Below are positions 1-5,847 of a stretch of DNA of 7,466 nucleotides, piece after piece. The notes beneath the pieces are model-generated. The model was not told the DNA's origin. It saw only the letters and a list, made by a program, of their open reading frames with translations, and ran no database searches. The stretch's first letter is position 1, and each line of letters begins with the position of its first letter. The DNA lies in NCBI GenBank assembly GCA_031258055.1, contig JAIRNM010000369.1, positions 1 to 7,466 of the forward strand, read 5' to 3'. Made by a program: the position numbers and the translations under genes. Origin of the DNA: Bifidobacteriaceae bacterium. GTDB lineage: Bacteria > Actinomycetota > Actinomycetes > Actinomycetales > WQXJ01.

Positions 1-361
1 CGGAGCGGTTCGTTGCCGCCAACTCGACCACTTGCGGCTCAATCAGCATGCGGACGTCCATAAGGTCATGCCAACTGCGGGGATTGGCCCGCATCAGCAA
101 GGCATAGTGCCGGGCGACAGGAGCCGGGTCAACCTGCGTTACCACCATGCCGGAACCGGAGCGGATCTTCACCAGTCCTCGCTGTTCCAAGATCCGCGCC
201 GCTTCACGGACAACCGTCCTTGAAACGTCGTATTGCTCGACCAGCCGTGCCTCGGTAGGGAGTTGGTCGCCTGGCCCCAGAGCGTCGGAGAGAATCATCG
301 TCTCAATCTGGTCGGCTACCAGTTCCGGTAGCCGACGCGGTCTTTCCGCTTTGGTCGGCAT
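1..361 (-). CDS. GntR-family transcriptional regulator, FadR/FCD subfamily (C-terminal part outside window)
   Basis: The reading frame opens at ATG 361-359 and stays open to the left edge, giving the first 120 residues; the rest lies outside. Residues 9-74 form a GntR winged helix: the core LPTEARLVEQYDVSRT (34-49), then VREAARILEQRGLV (51-64) and the wing IRSGSGMVV (66-74). Residues 99-116 (DLMDVRMLIEP then VVELAA) look like the opening helix of an FCD ligand-binding domain, the FadR-type effector module that usually senses carboxylates or sugar acids. A strong Shine-Dalgarno AAGGAG (plus positions 369-374) sits 7 nt before the ATG and fixes the start. The gene is divergent from the oxidoreductase at 473 across a 111-nt region, the usual layout for a local regulator that controls its neighbour and itself. 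A perfect 10-bp inverted repeat lies inside codons 9-17. The family call is secure; the effector is unknown. Confidence 0.93.
   Translation of the reverse strand, partial: MPTKAERPRRLPELVADQIETMILSDALGPGDQLPTEARLVEQYDVSRTVVREAARILEQRGLVKIRSGSGMVVTQVDPAPVARHYALLMRANPRSWHDLMDVRMLIEPQVVELAATNRS
311..336 (-). repeat. perfect 10-bp inverted repeat within the 5' coding part of the GntR gene
   Basis: The arms GTCGGCTACC (311-320) and GGTAGCCGAC (327-336) are exact reverse complements with a 6-nt spacer. In the GntR mRNA this would form a GC-rich hairpin starting about 25 nt after the start codon. As DNA it is a 26-bp palindrome that could serve as an operator. Its role is not established, and the underlying codons encode ordinary GntR residues. 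Confidence 0.6.
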
Positions 362-390
362 TGAGAGTCTCCTTGAGGGTTGTCGCCGCG

Positions 391-408
391 CCAGCCTCCC
401 TTGGCTGG
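391..408. repeat. inverted repeat in the GntR/oxidoreductase divergent region
   Basis: CCAGCC (391-396) and GGCTGG (403-408) pair perfectly around a 6-nt spacer. A looser outer symmetry exists between TTGTCGCC (380-387) and GGCGGCAA (415-422). It lies upstream of the GntR Shine-Dalgarno, so it could be an operator half-site pair or a hairpin in the GntR leader. The symmetry is visible; the function is inferred. Confidence 0.4.
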
Positions 409-426
409 GAGTCGGGCGGCAACGCC

Positions 427-432
427 AGTTTA
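427..432 (-). promoter_or_regulatory. possible -10 box for the GntR gene
   Basis: Read on the minus strand this is TAAACT, a fit to the actinobacterial TANNNT -10 element, about 65 nt before the GntR start codon. I see no convincing -35 hexamer at the right distance, so the call rests on one hexamer. Transcription from here would place the 391-408 inverted repeat in the mRNA leader. Confidence 0.25.
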
Positions 433-459
433 GCCGGGGTCGACGCTAGCTGGGCGGTC

Positions 460-465
460 TAGACT
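460..465 (+). promoter_or_regulatory. -10 box of a probably leaderless promoter for the oxidoreductase
   Basis: TAGACT fits TANNNT and ends 7 nt before the ATG at 473, which would put the transcription start on or next to the first base of the start codon. No Shine-Dalgarno is present in the bases before this ATG, as expected for a leaderless mRNA, a common class in actinobacteria. The box overlaps the 8-bp palindrome GTCTAGAC (457-464). No clear -35 element is seen. Confidence 0.5.
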
Positions 466-474
466 CGTATACAT
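465..474. promoter_or_regulatory. candidate GntR/FCD operator (GTATAC core)
   Basis: The sequence TCGTATACAT holds the palindrome GTATAC (467-472). Many FCD-type GntR regulators bind sites with a GTATAC or TNGTNNNACNA-like core, and a GntR/FCD gene is transcribed divergently from this region. It is the only GTATAC I found in the window. Its place between the -10 box and the start codon of the oxidoreductase would block transcription initiation when occupied. The outer bases are not fully symmetric, so this remains a candidate. Confidence 0.4.
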
Positions 475-1507
475 GAGATCATTGCCTGCTTCCCGCGTTC
501 CCGACCCCGCCGATGCGCCCCAATTGCGATGGGGTATAGCGGCGCCGGGCGGAATCGCGCATCTCTTCGCCCAGGCCGTCCTGGCCCACACCAAACAGAA
601 GCTTGTCGCGGTCGGCTCCAGATCAATCCAGCGGGCTGAGCGATTCGCCCTGCGCTACGGCGTTGACCGCGCATACGGTTCTTACGCGGAACTGATGGCG
701 GACCCGGGAGTTCAGGCGGTCTATGTAGCCGCACCGCACAGCGAGCACAAATGGCTGACGCTCCTGGCCCTAGAAGCGGGAAAGCCGGTTCTAGTCGAAA
801 AGGCGTTTGCCCGCAACGCCACGGAAGCCTCAGAAATGATCACCGCTGCCCAGCGCGCCGGACTGACCTTGATGGAAGGAATGTGGACCAACTGCCTGCC
901 AAGATTCGACATCTTGCGACAACTGCTGGCGGACGGCCTCCTGGGACAACTGAGGCTGGTGCACGCTGACCACGGGCACAGAGTGCCGACTGCGGCGAGA
1001 AGACTGTTCGACCCGGAGTTAGCCGGAGGCGCGTTGCTCGACATAGGCGTTTACCCGGTCGCGTTCGCCAACTTTGTCCTGGGCGCGCCCCGCCGTATCA
1101 CCACCACCGGCCACTTGACCGACAGCGGCGTGGACGCCCAGGAAACAATGTTGTTCAGTGACTTTCCCGAGCACGCGGGCGCCGAGGCGGTTTTGAGTTC
1201 TTCGATGGTTACGGCTACGCCAAACGTAGCCAACATCTGCGGGTCGGCCGGAAGGATCGAACTGGACAGCAGGTTCTACGCTCCAGGGCAAGTCCGCCTG
1301 GTTCAGCCCGATGGATCCGCCCAGACCAGCACGCCGCCTCAGATGTGTCTCCATCAAGGCTTGTGCTACGAGGCTGCTCACTTCGCCGAACTAGTTGTAT
1401 CGGGGCGCCCCGAGTCGCCGTTGCTGCCGCTGGCCGGGTCGCTGGCCATAATGCGGCAGCTTGACGAAATCCGGGAACAACTGGGAGTGCGCTATCCGGG
1501 AGAATAG
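473..1507 (+). CDS. Gfo/Idh/MocA-family oxidoreductase (dihydrodiol dehydrogenase / glucose-fructose oxidoreductase-like)
   Basis: This is a predicted soluble NAD(P)-dependent sugar or polyol dehydrogenase of 344 residues, usual for the family. After an 18-residue N-terminal tail the Rossmann fold begins with RWGIAAPGGIA (19-29), the dinucleotide-binding turn in the form used by the dihydrodiol-dehydrogenase-like branch. The family's EKP motif appears as VEKAFARN (108-115), keeping the catalytic Lys110. GGALLDIGVYPV (185-196) supplies Asp190 and Tyr194, the DIGxY version seen in glucose-fructose oxidoreductase relatives. The second half is the alpha/beta substrate domain. There is no secretion signal, so it acts in the cytoplasm. 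The ATG at 473 lacks a Shine-Dalgarno and is preceded by a TANNNT box, suggesting a leaderless transcript. The LacI gene follows 26 nt downstream on the same strand. The substrate is unknown; local control by the divergent GntR protein is likely. Confidence 0.93.
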   Translation: MRSLPASRVPDPADAPQLRWGIAAPGGIAHLFAQAVLAHTKQKLVAVGSRSIQRAERFALRYGVDRAYGSYAELMADPGVQAVYVAAPHSEHKWLTLLALEAGKPVLVEKAFARNATEASEMITAAQRAGLTLMEGMWTNCLPRFDILRQLLADGLLGQLRLVHADHGHRVPTAARRLFDPELAGGALLDIGVYPVAFANFVLGAPRRITTTGHLTDSGVDAQETMLFSDFPEHAGAEAVLSSSMVTATPNVANICGSAGRIELDSRFYAPGQVRLVQPDGSAQTSTPPQMCLHQGLCYEAAHFAELVVSGRPESPLLPLAGSLAIMRQLDEIREQLGVRYPGE

Positions 1508-1521
1508 GCTCAACCAGCAAG

Positions 1522-1527
1522 TATGCT
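1522..1527 (+). promoter_or_regulatory. -10 box of a probably leaderless promoter for the LacI gene
   Basis: TATGCT fits TANNNT and ends 6 nt before the ATG at 1534, within the 26-nt gap after the oxidoreductase stop. The GAAAG just before the ATG is too close to act as a normal ribosome binding site. The LacI gene may therefore have its own leaderless transcript as well as read-through from the upstream gene. No -35 element is evident. Confidence 0.4.
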
Positions 1528-1533
1528 CGAAAG

Positions 1534-2571
1534 ATGCCAAGGCCTTACCGTACACGCGACCGGCGGGCGACCCTCGAGACCATCGCCCGGGACGCGAAGG
1601 TGTCGGTCTCAACCGTTTCTAAAGTATTGAATGGCCGCGCCGGAGTGTCGAGTGCGACCCGGCGCCTTGTCGAGGAACGTTTGGAGAAGCACGGCTATCG
1701 GCGCCGGAGCGCGCCCGCCCGGTCGAAAGTCATCGAACTGGTCTTCTTTGAACTAGGTACCGAGTGGATTCTCGAAGTCCTGCAAGGCGTCGAGGACGTT
1801 GCGAACGAATTGGGTTGTGGCATCATGCTCACTCAGACTGACAATCTCTTGCGGCCCCGTGGCGGCTGGGTGGAAACTGTCGTGCAACGCCGCCCCATGG
1901 GCGTGATCTTGCTGTTCTCGTCAGTTTCGGCAACCGAGATGCGCCAGCTTTCGACCCACTCGATCCCGTTTGTGATTGTCGACCCAGCGGCTGAGCCCCG
2001 CCCAGGCGTCCCTTATGTGCGGGCGCAGAACTGGGCCGGGGCTTTAGGCGCCACACAGCATTTGCTTGAGTTGGGGCACCGTAACATCGCCATGACGACT
2101 GGGCCGACCGAGCAACTCTGTTCCCATGCCCGCGTGGCTGGGTTCCGCTCAGCTTTTGAGTTAGCCGGGCTCCCCTACCGGCCCGAAATGATCCGATGGG
2201 GGCGTTTTCACCCCGAAGACGGTCGGGCCTTAGCCCTTGAGTTGCTGTCGGTGCCGGACAGGCCAACGGCCATTTTTGCGGGCGCGGACCTCCAGGCGGT
2301 CGGCGTTTACCAGGCCGTCGGCCAACTCGGGTTGCGGATTCCCCAGGACCTGTCTGTGGTCGGCTTCGACGACCTGCCAATAGCGCGGCTGACCTGGCCG
2401 CCGCTGACAACTGTCCGTCAACCGATCCGCGAAATGGGGCAGACGGCGGCCCGAATCATTACCGAGTCGATTGATCCGCAGCGCCAGCGCCTGGAATTGG
2501 CGACCGAGCTGGTGATCAGGTCTTCGACGGCACCCGCCGCCAACTCCGATGCCGCTCACCGACCGGCGTAG
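1534..2571 (+). CDS. LacI-family transcriptional regulator
   Basis: This 345-residue protein has the full LacI/GalR plan. The N-terminal helix-turn-helix is TLETIARDAKVSVSTVSKVLNG (residues 13-34, recognition helix about 24-33), followed by VSSATRRLVEERLEKHGYRRR. The hinge lacks the classic YxPN stretch and reads RRRSAPARSKVIEL, as in a branch common in actinobacterial carbohydrate regulators. The periplasmic-binding-protein-like effector domain runs from about 67 to 335, with GFRSAFELAG (203-212), PTAIFAGADLQAVG (244-257), DLSVVGFDDLPIA (272-284) and PPLTTVRQP (289-297). It should bind a sugar and release its operator. It lies 26 nt after the oxidoreductase and its TAG stop abuts the GH5 stop on the other strand. 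Likely targets are the nearby GH5/ThuA or oxidoreductase promoters, but I found no convincing palindromic LacI operator. Three leucines (171, 210, 233) use the codon TTA. Confidence 0.95.
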   Translation: MPRPYRTRDRRATLETIARDAKVSVSTVSKVLNGRAGVSSATRRLVEERLEKHGYRRRSAPARSKVIELVFFELGTEWILEVLQGVEDVANELGCGIMLTQTDNLLRPRGGWVETVVQRRPMGVILLFSSVSATEMRQLSTHSIPFVIVDPAAEPRPGVPYVRAQNWAGALGATQHLLELGHRNIAMTTGPTEQLCSHARVAGFRSAFELAGLPYRPEMIRWGRFHPEDGRALALELLSVPDRPTAIFAGADLQAVGVYQAVGQLGLRIPQDLSVVGFDDLPIARLTWPPLTTVRQPIREMGQTAARIITESIDPQRQRLELATELVIRSSTAPAANSDAAHRPA

Positions 2572-3981
2572 TCACGTACCGCCAGCTTGGTCAAAGGCGG
2601 CTTCGGCTAGCACTCTGTCCCGCAAAGGCTGGCGGACCGCGCAGTTGGCTAGGGCAAATGAGTCGGCCAGCGCCGCCAGTTCGGCTTCGCCGAGGCCTTC
2701 GAAGATCTGAGCGTACAGGCCGACCATCGGCTGCGCGAACAGTAGGTGCGGCACAACGGTGTGAACCCAGTCTTCGGCTCCCCACGGATACGGATCGAAA
2801 TCTTCGAAGCCAAGGACAACATCCAACAGCGGTTTCAAGATGTCTGCGATCCGGTCGAAATCAGCCCCCCAGTGGTCCACCGCCAGCGAGTTCTTCCGCT
2901 CGGTGATCGGGGCGACCGCCTGGCCGTAGGGCGAAGCTGGATCGACGAATACCAAACCCTGAAGCCCGATGTCCTTGTACGTCCAGGCCGACCAACTGAC
3001 CTCGTAGTCGCGGTAAATAGCCAGTTGATCATCGAGTAATCGGTACAGTTGTTCGTCGCGAGCAGCGTTGCCGGTGTAGATCGGCCCGAATTCACCGACA
3101 TAGAGCGGCAATCCCAAAGACCGGGCGTACTCGCTGCGCTGCAAAAACTTCGCCTCTACTATCGCCTTGTCGTAGTGACGTCCCAGTGTGACGCCGGGGT
3201 ATTCGCCCTCGCGCTCCAGGCCAGCCTGCGCGTAGTCGTGGCAAGTGTAAATGGTCTGGTCCCACGGCTGGGAGAAGATGTCGAATTCGGTGGCATAGGT
3301 GTTACCGTCGACGAACAGGAGGTGGCGTCTGTCGACCGCCCGGATAGCATCGTGAAGTCTCTGGTAGAACGGTCCGACCGCCGCTCTCGTCTCATCGGCT
3401 GGCTCGTTGAGCAAGTTGTAACCGGCTACCCACGGGTTGTCCTTGTAATGGTCCGCCAGTAACTCCCACAGCCAAATCACCCGGTCTTGGAAATCCTTAA
3501 AGCGCCAGAACAGCGGACGGTGAGTCTCGTTATCGGAATGCCAATGTTGATTCTGCCAGCCGGGAACCGCATGCAAGTCGATGATCGAATAGATGCCACA
3601 TTCGGCGCTGGCCGCTACGGCCTTATCCAGGCGCGCCAAACCGTCTGCCCTCAGCACGCGCGGATTCATGTCATCCTCGAAATGGCGGTAGCTTATGGGG
3701 ATCCGGATCGCGTTTACCCCTGAGTCCGCCAGGAACTGGGCGTCGGCCGGCCCGAAGAACTGATCGAGCAATCGTTCGAAGAAGAACTCCGCCCGGTCGG
3801 TTCCAGCCGCCCGGCCGACCGCCTGGCGCATCAGACTCTCAGTGGCCGGGAATCCGGTGATGAAATTCTCCATACACATCCATCCGCCTAGGCAAAAGCC
3901 GCGCAGGCGTAACGGCTCGCCTGAGCCGCTGACGAGTTGATTGCCACGAATGCTGATAAGGTCGCCAGAAGCGAGCGACAT
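2572..3981 (-). CDS. glycoside hydrolase family 5 enzyme, cytoplasmic (beta-glucanase/glucosidase-like)
   Basis: This is a predicted retaining beta-glycosidase of 469 residues from ATG 3981-3979. Family 5 landmarks appear in order: LRGFCLGGWMCMENFITG near residues 26-43 (the GGW opening shared with exo-glucanase-like members), RIPIS (Arg93), DLHAVPGWQNQHWHSDN (from 135), NLLNEP with acid/base Glu193, HDY (His248, Tyr250), YVGEFG with nucleophile Glu297, and SWSAWTYKD with Trp333. About 100 extra helical residues follow the barrel. There is no signal peptide, membrane segment or carbohydrate-binding module, so it should act on imported oligosaccharides or glycosides. An upstream GTG at 3990 would add three residues, but the Shine-Dalgarno GAGGTG (3988-3993) stands 6 nt from the ATG and supports the shorter form. 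It shares a divergent region with ThuA, and its stop touches the LacI stop. The fold and mechanism are sure; the exact substrate is not. Confidence 0.93.
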   Translation of the reverse strand: MSLASGDLISIRGNQLVSGSGEPLRLRGFCLGGWMCMENFITGFPATESLMRQAVGRAAGTDRAEFFFERLLDQFFGPADAQFLADSGVNAIRIPISYRHFEDDMNPRVLRADGLARLDKAVAASAECGIYSIIDLHAVPGWQNQHWHSDNETHRPLFWRFKDFQDRVIWLWELLADHYKDNPWVAGYNLLNEPADETRAAVGPFYQRLHDAIRAVDRRHLLFVDGNTYATEFDIFSQPWDQTIYTCHDYAQAGLEREGEYPGVTLGRHYDKAIVEAKFLQRSEYARSLGLPLYVGEFGPIYTGNAARDEQLYRLLDDQLAIYRDYEVSWSAWTYKDIGLQGLVFVDPASPYGQAVAPITERKNSLAVDHWGADFDRIADILKPLLDVVLGFEDFDPYPWGAEDWVHTVVPHLLFAQPMVGLYAQIFEGLGEAELAALADSFALANCAVRQPLRDRVLAEAAFDQAGGT

Positions 3982-3987
3982 GAGCCG

Positions 3988-3993
3988 CACCTC
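3988..3993 (-). promoter_or_regulatory. Shine-Dalgarno deciding the GH5 start
   Basis: On the minus strand this reads GAGGTG, a direct match to the anti-Shine-Dalgarno, 6 nt before the ATG at 3981-3979. The competing GTG start (3990-3988) is part of this motif, so it is less likely to be the true start. Confidence 0.6.
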
Positions 3994-3997
3994 TCTC

Positions 3998-4025
3998 TTG
4001 ATTTGGTCGGGAATCTGTGTATTGC
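3998..4025 (+). promoter_or_regulatory. possible promoter for the ThuA-like gene
   Basis: TTGATT (3998-4003) and TATTGC (4020-4025) stand 16 nt apart in the GH5/ThuA divergent region and resemble -35 and -10 boxes. Transcription would start near 4032, leaving a short leader that contains the ThuA Shine-Dalgarno at 4044-4050. The -10 match is imperfect. I found no comparably clear promoter for GH5 on the other strand. Confidence 0.3.
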
Positions 4026-4055
4026 TAGTTCGAAAGCTGACTTAAGGAAGTCCGA

Positions 4056-4727
4056 ATGACACGAGCCATCGTCCTGTCTGGTCAAGGACGCTACGAGGAC
4101 AAATGGCACGACCTGGCGGGAACCTCCCACGCGGTCGCCAAGGCGCTGGAGTCTACGGGCCTGGACACTGCGGTAAGCGGCTTGGCAATGGAGGTTCTGA
4201 CGAACCTCGAAGGGGTCGACTTGTTGGTGGTCAACGCGGCCGGCGGCCGGACTGACCCAGACTTCGACGGCGATGACGCGGCCTGGGCGCCTGCCCGCCT
4301 GGGCCTGACGGCGTTCATTGAGGCTGGCGGGTCCGTCCTGGCGCTGCACTCGTCTTGCTACGCCTTCGCTGACAATCCGGCGTGGTACCCCTTCATTGGC
4401 GCCGAGTGGATCTGGGGCGAATCGACGCACCCCCCAATCGGCTTGGCCAGTATCCAGGTTGTCAGCGACCCACATGCGATCGCCGTCGGCGTGAGCGATT
4501 TTTCGGTCTTCGACGAGCGCTACTCCAAGCTCAGAACGCATCGGCCGGTGCGGCCATACTTGACCCACTCGTTGGATGGCACTATATATCCGCTGGCCTG
4601 GGCGGATCAGATCGGCCCGGCACGGGTTGTTTTCAACGCTTTGGGGCACACGCAGGCCACCTACCAATGCCCCGGTCGCCTCAAGTTGCTTCAACGCGAG
4701 GTGGACTGGTTGCTGCGCCGACTCTAA
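4056..4727 (+). CDS. ThuA-like domain protein (trehalose-utilisation family)
   Basis: The 223-residue product is a single class-I-glutamine-amidotransferase-like ThuA domain. Visible features are MTRAIVLSGQGRYEDKWHD at the N terminus, DLLVVNAAGG (55-64) after a central strand, GGSVLALHSSCYAF (91-104), WYPFIGAEWIW (110-120) with nearby HPP, and the characteristic end PARVVFNALGH (188-198) with a final helix ending VDWLLRRL. ThuA proteins occur in sugar loci beside Gfo/Idh/MocA dehydrogenases; in rhizobia ThuA and ThuB act in trehalose and related disaccharide use through 3-keto sugars. A Shine-Dalgarno AAGGAAG (4044-4050) is 5 nt before the ATG. The gene is divergent from GH5 and convergent with the second Gfo/Idh/MocA gene, whose stop is 2 nt away. 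It is probably cytoplasmic. The reaction catalysed here is not established, so I give no symbol. Confidence 0.88.
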   Translation: MTRAIVLSGQGRYEDKWHDLAGTSHAVAKALESTGLDTAVSGLAMEVLTNLEGVDLLVVNAAGGRTDPDFDGDDAAWAPARLGLTAFIEAGGSVLALHSSCYAFADNPAWYPFIGAEWIWGESTHPPIGLASIQVVSDPHAIAVGVSDFSVFDERYSKLRTHRPVRPYLTHSLDGTIYPLAWADQIGPARVVFNALGHTQATYQCPGRLKLLQREVDWLLRRL

Positions 4728-4729
4728 GG

Positions 4730-5833
4730 TCATCGTTGCCACGGCAGCTGTTCCACCCGGACCGGTCGCCCTGAGGCTATAGATTCTTCGACGGCCAAGG
4801 TGATGGCGTGGTCGTGGCATGCTTCGGCCAGAGAATACGGGGAGGGGCCTTCATCCAGCGCCCAGGCGCCCGTGGCAGCCAGATGGTCAGCTACGGCTAG
4901 GTCGTCGTCGGTCAGATGGCCACCGAGCCAGTGGTTGGTCCAAAGGATCTCGCGGCCAAAAGCGATATGGTCCAATTCGCGCGGCTCGAAAGTCATCTCA
5001 TCGCCGCCATAGCGCCGGAAGATCTCCCCACCCAAGACCCGGCGGTTGGTCTCCAGCCAAGTGACGCTGTTATCCAGCAACTGTCCGCGAGCGCCGTTAA
5101 CCACTACCCGGTCGACCCGAAGCGGGTTCCACCACTGCCTCATGGCGAAGTCGTAGGTTCCCCAGCCGCCCTGGTCAAAGACAAGGTGGGCGAAGTTGTT
5201 GTCCAACTCAGTGGGCTCAATAGGCGCGGCCGTTCCGTCGCTGTCGATCCAGTCGCCGTAGTCCTGTGGCTCGACCAACCGCACCGACGTGTTGAAAGCG
5301 TTGACGGTCAGCGAGGACAGGCCAACGCCGAGGAAATGCCGGATGATCGAAAACTCGTGGTACATGTGTGACTGGGAGACATGAACCGCCTGCGGCGACC
5401 CGATCAGCCCGCTCCGCAACACCTTCAAACGGGCGGCGTGTCCCGGGTAGCGCAGATACTGCTCGGCGCTGGCCACCCTACCCACGTCGCCTACCTGCCC
5501 CCAAACCCATCTCAGGCCGTCGAGGTCGAGCGCCGGGGGCGTTTCGCACAGGACCGGCTTGCCCGCCCCTGCCACCTCCGCGGACACTTTCGGCGCTATG
5601 TCCCAAGGCAGCAGCACCACCACGAAGTCGGGGTCGCTCCGCTTGACCAGTTCAGCGACATTCGTGCTGGTGGGAAGCCCGGTTTCAGCGGCCACCTGGT
5701 CAGCGCGATCCTGGGTGTGGCTCACCACCCCAGTGGCTTCCAGCCGTTCGGGGAAAAGCCTGGCCAGTTTGAGGAAGACTCCGGAACGCCAGCCGCTGCC
5801 GACCAACAAATACCGGTACGGTTTGTCCGCCAT
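4730..5833 (-). CDS. divergent Gfo/Idh/MocA-family protein with ETPP in place of EKP
   Basis: This 367-residue protein starts with a Rossmann strand and turn, YLLVGSGWRSGVFLKLA (8-24), and keeps family marks such as PDFVVVLLPW (68-77), GKPVLCETPPALDLDGL (91-107) and AEQYLRYPGH (123-132). The usual EKP lysine, a catalytic residue in most members, is Thr98 here (ETPP). The later DxGxH motif is replaced by HMYHEFSIIRHFLGVG (156-171). From memory, a subgroup of bacterial Gfo/Idh/MocA proteins shares this ETPPA pattern, so it is probably a conserved variant and not damage. It is the last gene of the minus-strand operon: AAAGGTG (plus 5839-5845) lies 5 nt before the ATG, and only 14 nt separate it from the polyol dehydrogenase stop. 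It could be a dehydrogenase using another base, or a non-redox enzyme or regulator built on this fold. The family call is firm; the activity is open. Confidence 0.88.
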   Translation of the reverse strand: MADKPYRYLLVGSGWRSGVFLKLARLFPERLEATGVVSHTQDRADQVAAETGLPTSTNVAELVKRSDPDFVVVLLPWDIAPKVSAEVAGAGKPVLCETPPALDLDGLRWVWGQVGDVGRVASAEQYLRYPGHAARLKVLRSGLIGSPQAVHVSQSHMYHEFSIIRHFLGVGLSSLTVNAFNTSVRLVEPQDYGDWIDSDGTAAPIEPTELDNNFAHLVFDQGGWGTYDFAMRQWWNPLRVDRVVVNGARGQLLDNSVTWLETNRRVLGGEIFRRYGGDEMTFEPRELDHIAFGREILWTNHWLGGHLTDDDLAVADHLAATGAWALDEGPSPYSLAEACHDHAITLAVEESIASGRPVRVEQLPWQR

Positions 5834-5847
5834 CTCAGCACCTTTCG

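Noticed and set aside
1081..1090. GGGCGCGCCC palindrome
   Set aside because: It lies in the coding region of the oxidoreductase; GC-only palindromes of this length are expected in GC-rich coding DNA.
1019..2232. TTA leucine codons in the oxidoreductase and LacI genes as a sign of bldA-type control
   Set aside because: At this moderate GC level TTA is not rare enough, and nothing identifies the host as a Streptomyces-like organism.
1829..2410. 193-codon open frame on the minus strand inside the LacI gene
   Set aside because: It is fully covered by a convincing LacI reading frame, and its product looks like high-GC shadow sequence.
2579..2601. CCGCC/GGCGG stem as a terminator between LacI and GH5
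   Set aside because: The stem is only 5 bp with a 13-nt loop, has no T-tract, and lies inside the GH5 coding region.
3888..4820. 310-codon open frame on the minus strand, antisense to the ThuA gene
   Set aside because: Its translation is arginine-rich and low in recognisable motifs, it overlaps both GH5 and the second Gfo/Idh/MocA gene, and the opposite strand encodes a clear ThuA domain.
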